Origin: Stenocarpella maydis
Lineage: Eukaryota > Ascomycota > Sordariomycetes > Diaporthales > Diaporthaceae
Direction: 5' to 3'
Assembly (NCBI GenBank): GCA_002270565.1
Contig: NQMI01000003.1
Coordinates: forward strand, 837,225 to 901,224
Length of the DNA stretch: 64,000 nt
A model generated the notes under the pieces. The model saw nothing but the letters and a program-made list of their open reading frames with translations, ran no database searches and was not told where the DNA came from. This document shows, one piece after another, positions 32,533-43,723 of this stretch (positions are counted from its first letter, which is position 1; each line of letters starts with the position of its first letter). The translations under genes were made by a program, and so were the position numbers.

Positions 32533-34289
32533 TTACTCATTACCATTGTCGAGATCCTCTTTGGTCATGTTGATACCCTTACTGTTATTCGAGAAAATGA
32601 CCTTCCACCTGCTGCTGGATTTTGGTGTGAACTCAAAATGAACCTTATCTTTATGGATTGGGAAGGCCGTGTTCATCAGGAAGTCTTTCCTCGGCTCTCT
32701 CCACTCGCCACCGATTGGCCGCACGTCGAATCTGACCAGCAAGAGTGCTGCAAATGCGAGGATCTCAGTGCTGACAAAATGGCGGCCGGGGCAGAGGACC
32801 GCACCACCCCCAAAACCGCGGAAGGCTGCTGCTGATACGTGTTTGCCGTCTCCCTTCCTGGATTTGAGGAAGCCCTTGTGGTCAAACTGGTTGGCTGTCG
32901 GTCCCCAGATGGACTCATCAGTATGTAAGACCCGAGTCGGCATAATGACCATGCTGTCTTTCTTCAACAAGTATTTGTTGTCAATTAAGGTGTCTTGTTG
33001 GACTACCCGCGCAGAAATGCTCGTGCCATGGAAACGTAGACCTTCCTGCGACGTTGATACAAGAGTAGGACAAGCCGTTCTGACCCTTGCGAGATTGATA
33101 GTACATTCACCATCGGACCTCGTCTGCACGAGTTGATTTGCCTCACGCTGACAATCTCGATAGACAATGGGGTCCGCAAGGATTTGCCAGAGAGCCCAGA
33201 AAGCTCCAGGGACCGTGTTGCTGACACTGGCATTGACTTGTCCAACTTCGGTGTGGGCTGTGTCCTCAATACCAAGGCCAAAGCGAAGATTGTGTTCATG
33301 ACGGAGTTGGACGAAAAGAGAGCCCTCCAGATGCCTGTTTTCTCGGAAGTACTTGTCGAATTCCACAACCAAGTGGTCACGTGCTTTGAGACTTTCCTTG
33401 GCCAGGATGCCGGGTAGAAAGTCTACCAGAAGCGTCATAAGGTCCGGCTCGAATGTGCTGCTAGATGTCAGGGTACGAAAAAGTCGATGTTTCTTGCAAC
33501 TCCGAATGACTTACAACCAAGCCTTCTCGTTCTCTGGGAGGCGAAACGGATTATGTGGTCCATACGTTGCCTCCATCGTCGCGGCGAAAACCCCATGCTG
33601 GACCCAGTCAAAGAGTTCAGTAACAGTGCATCCTTGTGATGCCAGCTTGTCAAGAGCCACTGCAATCGTGTTAATGACAGTTCTTTTCAGGGCGTCCAGG
33701 CCGGGACCAGGCGAGGTCCCTGCTGCAACGTTTCTTGGGAAACTCATGAAGTAGCCTTTCTCTGTCAAAAGTTGGTCTCCACCAATCTTGTCCAACCTCT
33801 CCTTGCTGGCCCCCATAGTCTTGTCAACCGCCCTCAGCTCAATTGGAGTGAATGCGATAGCATCGATTAGCCGGTCAATACTCTGAACCAAGTGGAGAGA
33901 ATTCACTACATAGGTGGGTGGACCGGGCATTCGAAGCGAATATATTGAAAGGCCATGCTTGTTCCTGAAGTAATTTCCGGTCAGTTCACGAGTAGCATTA
34001 AAGTATGGCGTCTAACTTGCGCGCCGGATAGTACGTGCCTCATACGAATGTAGTAATCTTCCTTCGCAGTCATCAGTCCAACCAAGGGACTAATCATAGG
34101 GATTGGTCCAGCAACAGGTGGTGGTTCATTCGGATCGTGATCGAGATAAGCCCAGGACCATAGGAGAGCATAACCCGCCCCAATGCTCATCAAGACAACC
34201 ATGAGAGGAGACGGATAGCAAAAAGCCCATAGGAGAGAATAAGAACCTGCCACAATGCTCGCCGAGGTGCGTTTGGAAGGAACGGCCAT
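32533..34289 (-). CDS. Cytochrome P450 monooxygenase, CYP7/CYP8-like
   Basis: Three exons, 34039-34289, 33515-33964 and 32533-33460, give 542 residues, normal for a fungal microsomal P450. The start is the ATG at 34289 in a good context (GACCATGGCC); an N-terminal membrane anchor (PLMVVLMSIGAGYALLWSW) is followed by a Pro-rich hinge (DPNEPPPVAGPIP). Intron 2 (33461-33514) is GTAAGT...CTAG. Intron 1 (33965-34038) keeps the frame best as a rare GC-AG intron, giving RMRNKHGLSIYSLRMPG. The I-helix has NTVPGAFW in place of AGxxT, as in the CYP7/CYP8 group; the ExxR motif is EGLR, and the heme loop is FGGGAVLCPGRHF with its Cys ligand. No stops. It would sit in the ER with a P450 reductase; the substrate is unknown. 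A divergent Pth11-like gene lies 1.2 kb upstream. Confidence 0.9.
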
Positions 34290-35495
34290 GGTCGCTTGCT
34301 GGCTGGAGGCACCCAAGAATCTGACAAAGAGCAGCTAGTAAATTCTGTTCTCAATAGCCTCTTGGTCTAGGATGAAACGCCTCAATGTGGGTAGTTATGT
34401 GATTCGAAGTGTAGAGGCAGGCTTCAGTGAAGGTGGGGTGGGTTCTTCGACACGGTGTGAATTTGAGGCAATCGAAATGGTATTAAATGGCTGGGCCGCA
34501 ACCACTTTCGTGCAGTATAACATGTCGCCTGCCCCCTCATTCCGACATCTAAGTTTACAGTGGGTGCACGTCCCTCGAAAGGCCCAGATATTCGTATCTT
34601 GGGAGAAGATTCTTGTGGTCACTTACAGGCATGCACTTCGTATTAGGCCGAGGTGCTTGGGCTGCATGCCCGCTGCACTCGTTGGTCCCCAAAAGCGTTT
34701 GGGGGCCAGCCAACTGTCTTGCGATTTTCCTTGTCCGAAATTTGCTCCTGAGCCGGCCAAGCTCTAGACTTGCGCATTCAATTTCTGACCAGCCAATGAG
34801 AGCTATGGAGGATGCAACTGTTGGCTGTTGGTCAATGCAACTGTTGGCTCTTGGTTGGCGAGGTGAGGCGCGGAATGTCGGTGATTATTGTCAGATTCAT
34901 ATATACCGTGTACTTTATGTCAACTGGAGCGCGTGTTCCTTTTAATATGGTATAAGTAATAGAATCTGGCAATTAAGAATCTCATAGCCTTTTATCCTTA
35001 ACTATTGAAAGTTTGGGTTTAATTCCCCGGTGTCACCCAGAGAGTCCAGTCCCTTAAGCGCCCGCTATAGTGTCAGCTCACTGGGAGTGGGGACTGGGTA
35101 CTTAATCACCGCCACTTACTGGTTAAAGCTACCTAGACTGCATCCAACACGTTGCATCCACCTTGGTTGCGTGACTCTTGTCGGGCGTAAAGATAGGACC
35201 AGGAAGGTGGGTACCTGTGCCAGTCCTGAAAGTCAGTAATGTAGTAGTTGGTCCATCCCGCCAGACAATGTGCTTTGTTCAATTCCCAGGCTTGCCTTTC
35301 GCCATCGTGAGGTGGCTGAGAAGCCTCAACCTGGCCTGAAAGTAATATAGTAAGCCGCCTGACATATCACTCATCTTGATTCACTGCCTTTTTGCTCGAC
35401 CCAAGTTATTCAACTTTACTTATTACTCTCTGTCTGCAGCGGTCCACGTCAATAGTTCAGTCATTCCTCACCCACACGGTCGTTTTGGTGTCACA
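34290..35495. other. Shared divergent upstream region of the P450 and Pth11-like genes
   Basis: 1.2 kb without a gene between two outward-facing starts, so it should contain both promoters. Two B-box-like stretches (near 35015-35030 and 35280-35290) lack a tRNA fold. A TATATA sequence lies at about 34900 but is far from either start. Confidence 0.5.
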
Positions 35496-36915
35496 ATGGC
35501 CTCTGGCTTGGCTTATTTGTTTCCTGGGGTCGATCTCTGTGCCATTCTCAGTGGCTCTCCTCCTGCGGGCCAAGTCAGTAACTTCGAGGATCCTACCGCG
35601 TTACTCAAGAACCTGGTGAGATGTCTCACAGTCATCTCAACTGTTTTCGCTATTTTCTTCGCTTCTGGCCGACTGCTGGCCAACTTGAAGAAGCCAACTT
35701 GGAGCGATGGTACTGTTCCAATCCCAACACGTTCTATCTAAATTTATGGCGGGAGATTGACGTTTTTCTTATTTCTAGGACTTGTCTTTCTTTCTACTAT
35801 CATTGCAGTAACTCAAACAATGCTGCTGTTAACATGTAGGTACAGGATTATTGATGTTGCCCTGCCTATGATACCTAACAGGGAGGTTTCAAGTCATCAA
35901 ATACTATCGCCACATGTGGGATGTGCCACTTTGTTGGTTTACCTCACAGTCCTTTCAGGTATGTGGTTGCACTGAGATGACCAAATTTGGTTACATACTG
36001 ATTTAAAGCCAGCTGTCATTTGCATATGAGATAATGACCAGTTTCGGCTTGCTGCTAGCTAAGACTGAGACTTTACTTTTATTCCGCCAAATGTTTCAGA
36101 TCTCAAGACAAATGCGTGTGGCCATCTTGATCGGGATCGTTGTCAACGTTTTGATATATGGCATAAGCATTCCTGTTCTATCATATTACTTAACCCCTCA
36201 CATTGGACAGACTTGGGATAATGTGGTTGTTAATTCGCCCACGAATCCCCAACGTTTTGCGTTCAAGTGGGGTGTGGGCATAGCAGCGGTGGGCTCAGCC
36301 CTTGATATTTACATATTCATTCTCCCTCTCCCCATTATTGCCAGACTCCACTTGTCTGCGAGGAAACGCATCCAGGTCATGGCCGTGTTCTTCACTGCGA
36401 TTCTGTAAGGCTGTTGCGCACTGATATCAGTCTGTTTGAGACTTCACACAGGTGGCTGATAATTTTCTGTAGGGGAATCATTGCTAGCCTCGTGTCTCTT
36501 GGATATAGGGTGAAGTCGCTTTCAGATCGAGATTCATCATGGAGCGCTGGTATCCTGATGATCTGCAGGTAAGTATTGCTTTCTACTCAGCTTTTCGATT
36601 ATCATACGGCTGACGGGCGGGTCTATCAACCTCAGTGATATTGAGTTGACCGTAGCAATCATTGTTTGTTCAATGCCAGGGTTTGCAGGATTGATCTGGA
36701 CGAAGCTTTCAGACTCCAAGCTGGTTTCAGCGCTGCGTTCTTTAATTGAAAACCTCACTGGAGGGAGCTCTCGTGACACGACGCAAACGTCTGCAGGTCT
36801 TAACCAAAACCAGCCACGCTTTGGACAGGTTTTCAGAAAGAATGAGCAGAAAGACGGATATTATGAGCTCTATGAAACATGGCTCATGGAGGGCAGGGTC
36901 AGGGTTGATATCTAA
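35496..36915 (+). CDS. Pth11-like rhodopsin-domain membrane protein
   Basis: Six exons: 35496-35709, 35779-35835, 35882-35958, 36013-36404, 36473-36568 and 36636-36915. All five introns (46-69 bp) are GT-AG and phases match, giving 371 residues. The start was chosen at CACAATGGC (MASGLAYLF); an in-frame ATG 120 bp upstream is possible. The family pattern is clear: TVISTVFAIFFASGRLL, FLSTIIAVTQTMLLL, the conserved HMWDVPL loop, TETLLLFRQMFQISR, IFILPLPII before an R-K-rich cytoplasmic turn, GIIASLVSLGYRVKSL, and the last helix with DIELTVAIIVCSMPGF, then a hydrophilic C-tail of about 70 residues. Such proteins are seven-helix plasma-membrane GPCR-like sensors in Pezizomycotina; a CFEM domain is absent here. 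The gene looks intact although it lies between RIP-damaged blocks. The ligand is unknown. Confidence 0.9.
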
Positions 36916-38199
36916 CACCAGGCAGATCTCCTCATGCCTCATAATAACGCGAAGACATCATCTGCCCTGCCAATTTTAAAGAGCATGGCTAAATATCCAG
37001 CGAGATTGTAAGCAGCCGCCTGACGCAAGTAAGGCGCAGCCTGCCTGATCGAATACAAGTAACCCGATTCCTACTAGTGATACTAGAACACAGCAAGCCC
37101 TATAAATCTGTATATAGGCTAATAATTGTAAATCTAGAGTCCGTAAGCCATGACAACCTGAGAAGGTTCCGCCGCGGCTTCCTGAGCTTTGACCTCCCCG
37201 TTATGTCCTCCGAGTGACTATCCGGCATATGGTGAAGGCCATTTAACAACCACTATATTTGAATGCTGTATTAGAGATGTACGCGTATGAGCCTCCTTTA
37301 CGCCGCCGAATAGACCGCTGAGAGGCTGTGCTTGGTTGGACAGCCATACTGCCCAGTGACATTTGGCCGCTACTGCCACCATTGTCACCATCAAGATGGA
37401 AAGAGCCATCAGTATCTTCAGGGCTATCTGGTGTTTCTATTATGCCCAGTTGTGTGCCAAATATAATAGATAGTATTTTTTTAAAACAATCTTTAAAGGT
37501 TAAAATATTTGAAATGTTAAGATTCCTTAAGAAAATATATAAAAATACTAATAATATTAAAGATTATATATTATTTTTAATACTAAATTAAAGAACTTTA
37601 GTAGAATTATTACCTTCTTAGAAGGTAATCATGTTAATGATATATATAATTAAATATTTAAAAGCTTTAATTAATACAATTCTTTTATTGATTAAACTTA
37701 AAAATACATTTTCTTATAGAAACCTTAGGAGAAATATAAAAATTCAAAGAACCATGAATAGTAATTCTCTCAAAATACGAATATTTAATATTTATTCTAT
37801 CTATACCTTTCTTTTTATATTTATACATACCTTTTAGAATTAATAGCTATATTAATACTTCATTATATTTTCTTACAAAACCTAAAATTTAGAAATATTT
37901 AACTTTAAAAATATAGAATTATATTATAGTATTTGTTCGAGGCCTCCTTTGCGGCGGAGGAGGTTCTTTATGTTCTAACTTGTTAGTTCATAACACCAAG
38001 AGTACGCGGAATAAGAATGTACACTAAACGTAGGCCGCCCACGGTTGCGAAAAGCAATCTCATCTTGGTTATGAAAATACAGCGAAACCCTCCCCGGCTT
38101 CCAGTCTATACACACACACACACGCCCTGCAGAGTGTCCTCCGCAAAGAGCACAGGATCACAAACTTGCGGAACAATGCCTCGCCAACGTAAACCTCTC
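36916..38199. other. Intergenic region with AT-rich island at about 37440-37960
   Basis: The central 500 bp are strongly AT-rich with an abrupt return to normal composition at a GC-rich GAGGCCTCC / GGCGGAGGAGG stretch (37940-37965). A related GCCTCC..CGCCGCCG sequence flanks the other side at about 37290-37312. This suggests a small, heavily mutated insertion. A short CA repeat occurs near 38108. Confidence 0.45.
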
Positions 38200-38718
38200 C
38201 TAGTCTGCCCTCTTCACCCTATACTTCCCCATCATCTCCGGCCGCCTCCACAACACCCAGGTCCTAATCGACACCAGGACCACCATCGGTAGCACGTTCA
38301 TCCGGACCAGCTTGTCGGGATCGAGCCCGCTGGCCTCCTCCCCCGCGACCCACGCCTGCCACAGCGTGAGTGGGATGGTCACGGCCTCAAACGAGGCCAG
38401 CATCTGCCACGAGAACCGCCTCCGCTCCACGGACCCGGGCCTGTTCGGGATCGCGAGCAGCATCGGGACCGTCATGGCGAAGAGGGTGGCGCCGAACACC
38501 TGGGTGATGGAGGCAGTCTGGGGTGCCATGGACTGGCCACTGGCCAGGTACAATTGGTCAAGTACCTTTTTTGGGTTGAATATCATGGGGCCGGCAAAGT
38601 AGAGGTTGAAAATTGATTCAGCGACAAACATGCCTCGTACAAATGCGGTCGAAGACGATGGATCAATCTCCACGGATGGTTCCGTGTTGGCTCCGGAGCG
38701 TTTCTTAGCGTTCGACAT
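38200..38718 (-). CDS. Small four-helix membrane protein, 172 aa, unknown function
   Basis: A single-exon frame from ATG 38718 to the stop at 38200. After a hydrophilic Ser-rich N-terminus of about 25 residues there are four hydrophobic stretches: around residues 28-47 (MFVAESIFNLYFAGPMIF), 72-92 (ITQVFGATLFAMTVPMLL), 104-125 (MLASFEAVTIPLTLWQAW) and 139-158 (MNVLPMVVLVSIRTWVLW). The C-tail is basic (RRPEMMGKYRVKR). This is the layout of many small fungal integral-membrane proteins with no assigned role. No stops or frameshifts and GC-rich third positions favour a real gene. I do not recognise the family. Located between an AT-rich island and a long gene-poor region. Confidence 0.65.
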   Translation of the reverse strand: MSNAKKRSGANTEPSVEIDPSSSTAFVRGMFVAESIFNLYFAGPMIFNPKKVLDQLYLASGQSMAPQTASITQVFGATLFAMTVPMLLAIPNRPGSVERRRFSWQMLASFEAVTIPLTLWQAWVAGEEASGLDPDKLVRMNVLPMVVLVSIRTWVLWRRPEMMGKYRVKRAD

Positions 38719-41280
38719 CCTTTTTGCTTTGGGAGGATGATTGCTTGTCTGCCTTGTCTCAAGTGAGGGAAGTATACCGCGGAGTTATGGACTGTAGCTC
38801 CTGAGGTTGGGGCAATTATATAAATGTTTTTATGATTGGGATAGAGTGAACCCGTCATATCCGCGCTCCGGAAGCTCGGAAAGCTAATAGAGTAAGCCCC
38901 GGGCAATACAACCCCCGTGCCCCCTACAACTTTCCCCAATAAAAGTCATGTTTTTCAAACCATTATGTCCCCGATAGTGCTAGCGGAGATAACACCCTTT
39001 AAACACCCGAGAGCCTTAAGTCCGGGACTATAGAAAGTTCTTAAAGGCCAACATCATGGATCCCCATTCCGGCCGCCCTACACCTGGGTGCGCATATGAA
39101 TACCTATAGCTACTATCAGCATCTGTCACTAATTAAGCCACTGCTCTATTCATACAAAAGCGACGCCGCTACTTACCACAGGCACGTAGTCCTTGTATTG
39201 TGACAGCATCCTGTGCGTAAGGTGGTTATTACTAATCCGGCAGCCTCAGTCCAGACCCCAGCTCATGTCCCGTGTCAGGGTATCGTGATCTGCTTTTCTG
39301 CTATACCCAGCCAACCGGGTCTCGAACATTGTAGGGGTCTCAGGACTGCGTGACTGTGCTCGATCGATTGATGGGAGAGTTTGTATGCCTACTACGTGGA
39401 GAAAAAGGAGCCGCGACATTATTATTAGCCTGTCTTTGCCGGGTCAGCCAAAAACGCTTGCTGACTAATCTTCCACTCCACACTAACTCCCAGGAACCAC
39501 CAAACAAAAAAGGATGCAAAAGAATACATGCAACAGCCGGTATTCGCTGGTCGTCACCGACCCAACTACTAATCGACCTCTCACAAGCTTGATTACAGGA
39601 GAGCGGACGGGATCCGATATTTTCTTGTGGATATGGTCGCATGTGCTGGTTGACGGTGCTGTAGCGCTTAAGAAGGTGTCGCGAAACACAAGGATTCCGA
39701 TGCCTGCTGCATCATAGCTGAGGTATTAGTTTTCATTGATACGGGTTTTGCTCAGCCTCGTGCTTAGCCGCCAGCTCACCTCACCATACCTGGACAGCAC
39801 GCCTAGTATCCATGAAGAATATAGGGGGCGCAGGAAATTATTATAGCCAGCAATGTCGGGATAAATTTATTTGTGCCAAATGTGCCAGGCCCAAATGTAT
39901 TTCCAGCAATATAGTTGCCCATCTTGCACATGAGCCACCCACCCTACCGCGTGCGTACCTGGGATTATCTTCAGAAGGAACCTGGCACCCACGGCGAGTC
40001 TCGTGGTGGTGGCAAGCTTGCGTTTAAGTTTCAGAAATGACCTCTAACAAGAAAAGCAGTGCCACAAAGCCAAGCCAGTCTTGTGAGGGCCAGAACAGCG
40101 CCTGAATAGACATGCTGTAAGTGATGGTATTAAGCCTTTGAAGTCCAGCGAGTAGGTCTGTCCATTTTACGCCATCGAGTGGGTGCACCAAGCCGGGTTC
40201 GTGATGAGCCGGCCCATGACCCATCGGCTGTGGTGCAAGCTAAACATGATGTAACGCCCAGATCTCGAGGAGCAGGGCAAAGACCAGACAGACCGGCCGT
40301 GAAGCATCATTGGAACGTTGACCCGGTTTGGTCGTGCCGCATCATGTGTTCGTATTTGCCTCAGTCTCTATCCCTTCGTCCGGGATCGATAATGTGTAGT
40401 TAGTATAGTATCAAAGTCGCTGAGACAATCCTGCCCCCGTAGCTTGGGTAGACATATAGTGGGTAAAATCTTCCAAGTCCCTTATCTCATCATATTCTAA
40501 GGGAGACTTCCCACTTCTAGGTAGTGTCACTCACGGTAATACTATAGTCGACAGGCATAATCACGAATAAATAGATAATGACTTTTATGCTTTGAGCGGC
40601 TTCCCATCTTACTACTGTGTTATATTGCTTATGGCTTATTAAAATTGTAATTGGAAACAGGATCTGTATAGTTACTGCGCCGGCTCCTAGACGGTGTCTA
40701 TCTATAATTGGTTTCATGATACACTCGCCGCCCTCGGCCCGGAGCGGACCCGGACCTGGAGGAGCCTTGACCTGGCGAGCTTGTAGTACTTTTTCTGCGC
40801 TTTATATAGACGCTGGTCAGGCGCATTTTGTGGACTGGAAACACCTTGTACACTCCTTAATAGCCCATATAGCCTTGCCACGGAGCCGGCCCACACTCAA
40901 GTTTGAGTGATAAGGACCTAGCTATATCGTCTAGATATTGGCGAGATTGTAGGAGAGAACTAGATGGTACCGCTGAATGCAAGGATAGTGAGTCAGATGG
41001 GTATAGGAGGAAGATACCGCCAACGTGTCCCGACGTAGTATGATTTGTCTGAAAACATTTCAATGCCCAGCCGCGAGCCGAATAAGGTATGAGGAAAGTG
41101 TCGTAGATGAAATGGTATGGGAAATTTGGGCGTAAGAGAATGGAGGATGGATAAGTTATGAAAGATGAGACACACACGTGCCTCTGCCCACGGGGTTGAC
41201 TGAGAGATCAAGGCACACCAGTGAGAGAGAAGGGATTGTTTTCCCGGCTGGAGCTCACATAACGCCACGAATTACATTAG
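38719..41280. other. Gene-poor intergenic DNA
   Basis: No gene supported. Open frames of 60-100 codons overlap on both strands without domain signatures or consistent codon use. Confidence 0.4.
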
Positions 41281-42600
41281 ATAGGTATAAAGGCTATTTT
41301 AAGTAAATATAGGAGTTAAAGGAAGTTAGATTAAGAATTCCTAATATAGGTAAAAAAGAGTTTAATAAGCTGTAAAGCTTCTTAAAAGAGATATACTAGG
41401 TAGTAGAGACATTAGAGAATAATATAGAGTTTAACAAGCAAATAGCTATAGTTAAATAGAATATAGTTTTAAAAAAATAATTAAGAGCTTTAGTCACCCT
41501 TATACCTAAGGAGGGGGGCACCTATAGTTATATATACCTATACCTATGGCTAACTAATGTATAAAATATAAAGTAACCCTTAGGTATATACTTTAATATT
41601 ATTACCTGTTTATAGCCAGCAGGTAGTTAAATAAATACAGAGCCAGTTAAATATAATATCTTTAAAGATAAGCTAATCTAACTTAATAAAAAGAATACTT
41701 ATTAGGTAAAACTAGGTAAATACTAGCTATTAGGTAGCTAGCTTAAGTCTAATAATATTAGGAAGTAATCTTAAGTAAGGGCTATTACTAATATTACTAG
41801 TTTTATACTATATTTAATATCTTTAAATTATTAATGCTTTAGGTTATTGTTAGCTAATACTTAGTGTAATAAAAGTTAACAAAGTCTTTTAAATAGTATA
41901 TATTTAATTTGTTATCTGAGATCAATATATTAAAGAACCTACTTACTTAATAGTAATAAAGAGATTAAATAGAGATTAAGAAGTAGGAGTAAAGCCTTAA
42001 ATTCTACGTATTATTACTAGTCTTACTTAGTGTCTTATATATAGTAGGTAAGTTAAGAATTTAAAATAAGAATGCTTTATTCTACTATTTTATTTTATAA
42101 AAATTATACTATATATTTTTAAAGCAATGCATTTAGTGTTCCGATCCGCACTATATAAGGTGTTTGGAAGGAATATTCGAACGGAGAGTTCGAATATTAG
42201 CTAATCTTTTGGTCAGATGTAGTACAGTGGCACCTTCTACCACAGCTCATTACATTTCGTTAAATTTTAATTAGCTTTAAGTAATCTAAATTTTGGGTAT
42301 TAAATCTTATATCATATTTACGAATACGATTTAATAAAGTAAAAATTAAATTCTTATATATATTATTTTTTTTAGCTTTAGTAAATAGTTAATATTATCC
42401 TTAGTTATTAATAATAAGTAATAAATATATTTCTTTATAAATATGTTCGTTTTATAATATACTTACACTAAGTTCTGTTATAAATTACTTGTGAATTTAT
42501 GTATTTAGTCTAAGTTTACAGTTTTTTTATTGTGTAACTGTAAATTTACCTTCAAAAAAGTATTAGTTGATTGTGATAGAACTGCCTCTCCTCAGTCTGT
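41281..42600. repeat. AT-rich, stop-dense degenerate repeat block
   Basis: About 1.3 kb of very AT-rich sequence dominated by TA dinucleotides, with no open frame on either strand, ending sharply into GC-balanced DNA at about 42590. The composition matches transposon DNA after heavy RIP. A TGTTCCGATCC start at 42138 resembles the LTR start at 54706 only in its first six bases, so no family can be named. Confidence 0.55.
42172..42198. other. Perfect 11-bp hairpin in AT-rich block
   Basis: AATATTCGAAC (42172-42182) and GTTCGAATATT (42188-42198) are perfect reverse complements with the loop GGAGA. It lies in the transition between AT-rich DNA and a normal stretch, with no gene adjacent. Confidence 0.7.
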
Positions 42601-43723
42601 GCAGATGGACCGGAAGCGGAGCCAGTGACTCCACACGCTGGCACTGTTCCTTGGCATTGGGGTAACCCGGGTTTCTTGGCAGGCGACATATTTGGTGACA
42701 ACAGAGTCATAGGCCTCTCACTATACATACCGTACTGGGAAATAGTAATAATCCGCTAGCATTGCGGCTACCCGCAAGGCTTGCCTTCACCGCAAGACTT
42801 GGGATAGGCGCAGGAGTTGCAATCCTGCGTAAGAGTTAGGTGATTTTGAATATGGTTACATGATAAGAATTAAAACTGCTCTACTTGCTAAGGTGTAAGG
42901 TTTAGCTAAAAAGGAATTTCATTCCGGAAGGATTCTGGTTGTTCCTGAGATTCTCTTAGGCGTAAAACCTTTAAACTATATTAATATGCTTATAATTAGA
43001 GTTATCTCTTCTTTATAACTCCTCTTTGTAACTGCTTCTTTATGGCTGCTTCTTTGTGAGTGTATCTTTTCGGCTTGGGTAAGTGTGTACTTCTCTCCCT
43101 AATTTCTCCTTATGTAATTTTTATACCTAATCCCTTTAACTCTTGCGGCTACCGCAACCCTTGTGTTGAGAATACGTTTTCCAAACCACGCAAGGCTTAC
43201 AGATCTCCGCAAGCCTTGCAGGCCTATAGCGGACCCCGGTACGGTAGTGTTTACCAAATTGGCGTCTGATTATCAATCATTGGAATCACCGCTTCTCCAA
43301 GACTGGGGGGGTTGCAGTGGATATGCCCCGCGGACACACTTCTTCAACGTGCTTGAGAATGCCTCGATGTGAACACCCCGGGGATATGACTCGCAGGTAC
43401 ACGGGGTCCCGAAAGTTAAATTTTATTATACGTTTTCAATTGGCAGTCTTGGACCCACTAGGTTATTTCTTCTCCAACTTGTTGGTAAAGGTACTGTAGT
43501 AACTAAAGTGGCCCAGTTGCTGGTTGGAGAAGCTTAGATTTCAAGCTTAATAAGATCCCTGCTGGAGAAGCACATCCGGGCTTGAATCAGCTTCGAAATA
43601 ATGTATAAATGCCTGATGATTTCTCTCGTGCGAGGACTTCAGGACTGAGTATGGGTTTTCAAGCTCAGTAGAGGAATCCCCCCCCCCCTTTTCCCCCCCT
43701 GGACTCTGTAGATCTGCGCGCCC
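42601..43723. other. Upstream region of the solute-binding-protein gene
   Basis: No gene. Short related motifs of the type GCGGCTACC-GCAA and CGCAAGCCTTGC recur at about 42772-42800 and 43145-43225. A C-rich homopolymer tract lies at 43680-43700, just before the coding start. Confidence 0.4.

Noticed and set aside
32638..33754. Plus-strand frames across the P450 gene
   Set aside because: Antisense shadows; the minus strand carries the heme-binding and ExxR motifs.
35010..35300. Two B-box-like sequences upstream of the Pth11-like gene
   Set aside because: Neither can be folded into acceptor, D and anticodon arms by eye.
32533..38718. Secondary-metabolite gene cluster
   Set aside because: A P450 and a membrane receptor are present, but no polyketide, peptide or terpene synthase, tailoring set or pathway regulator is seen.
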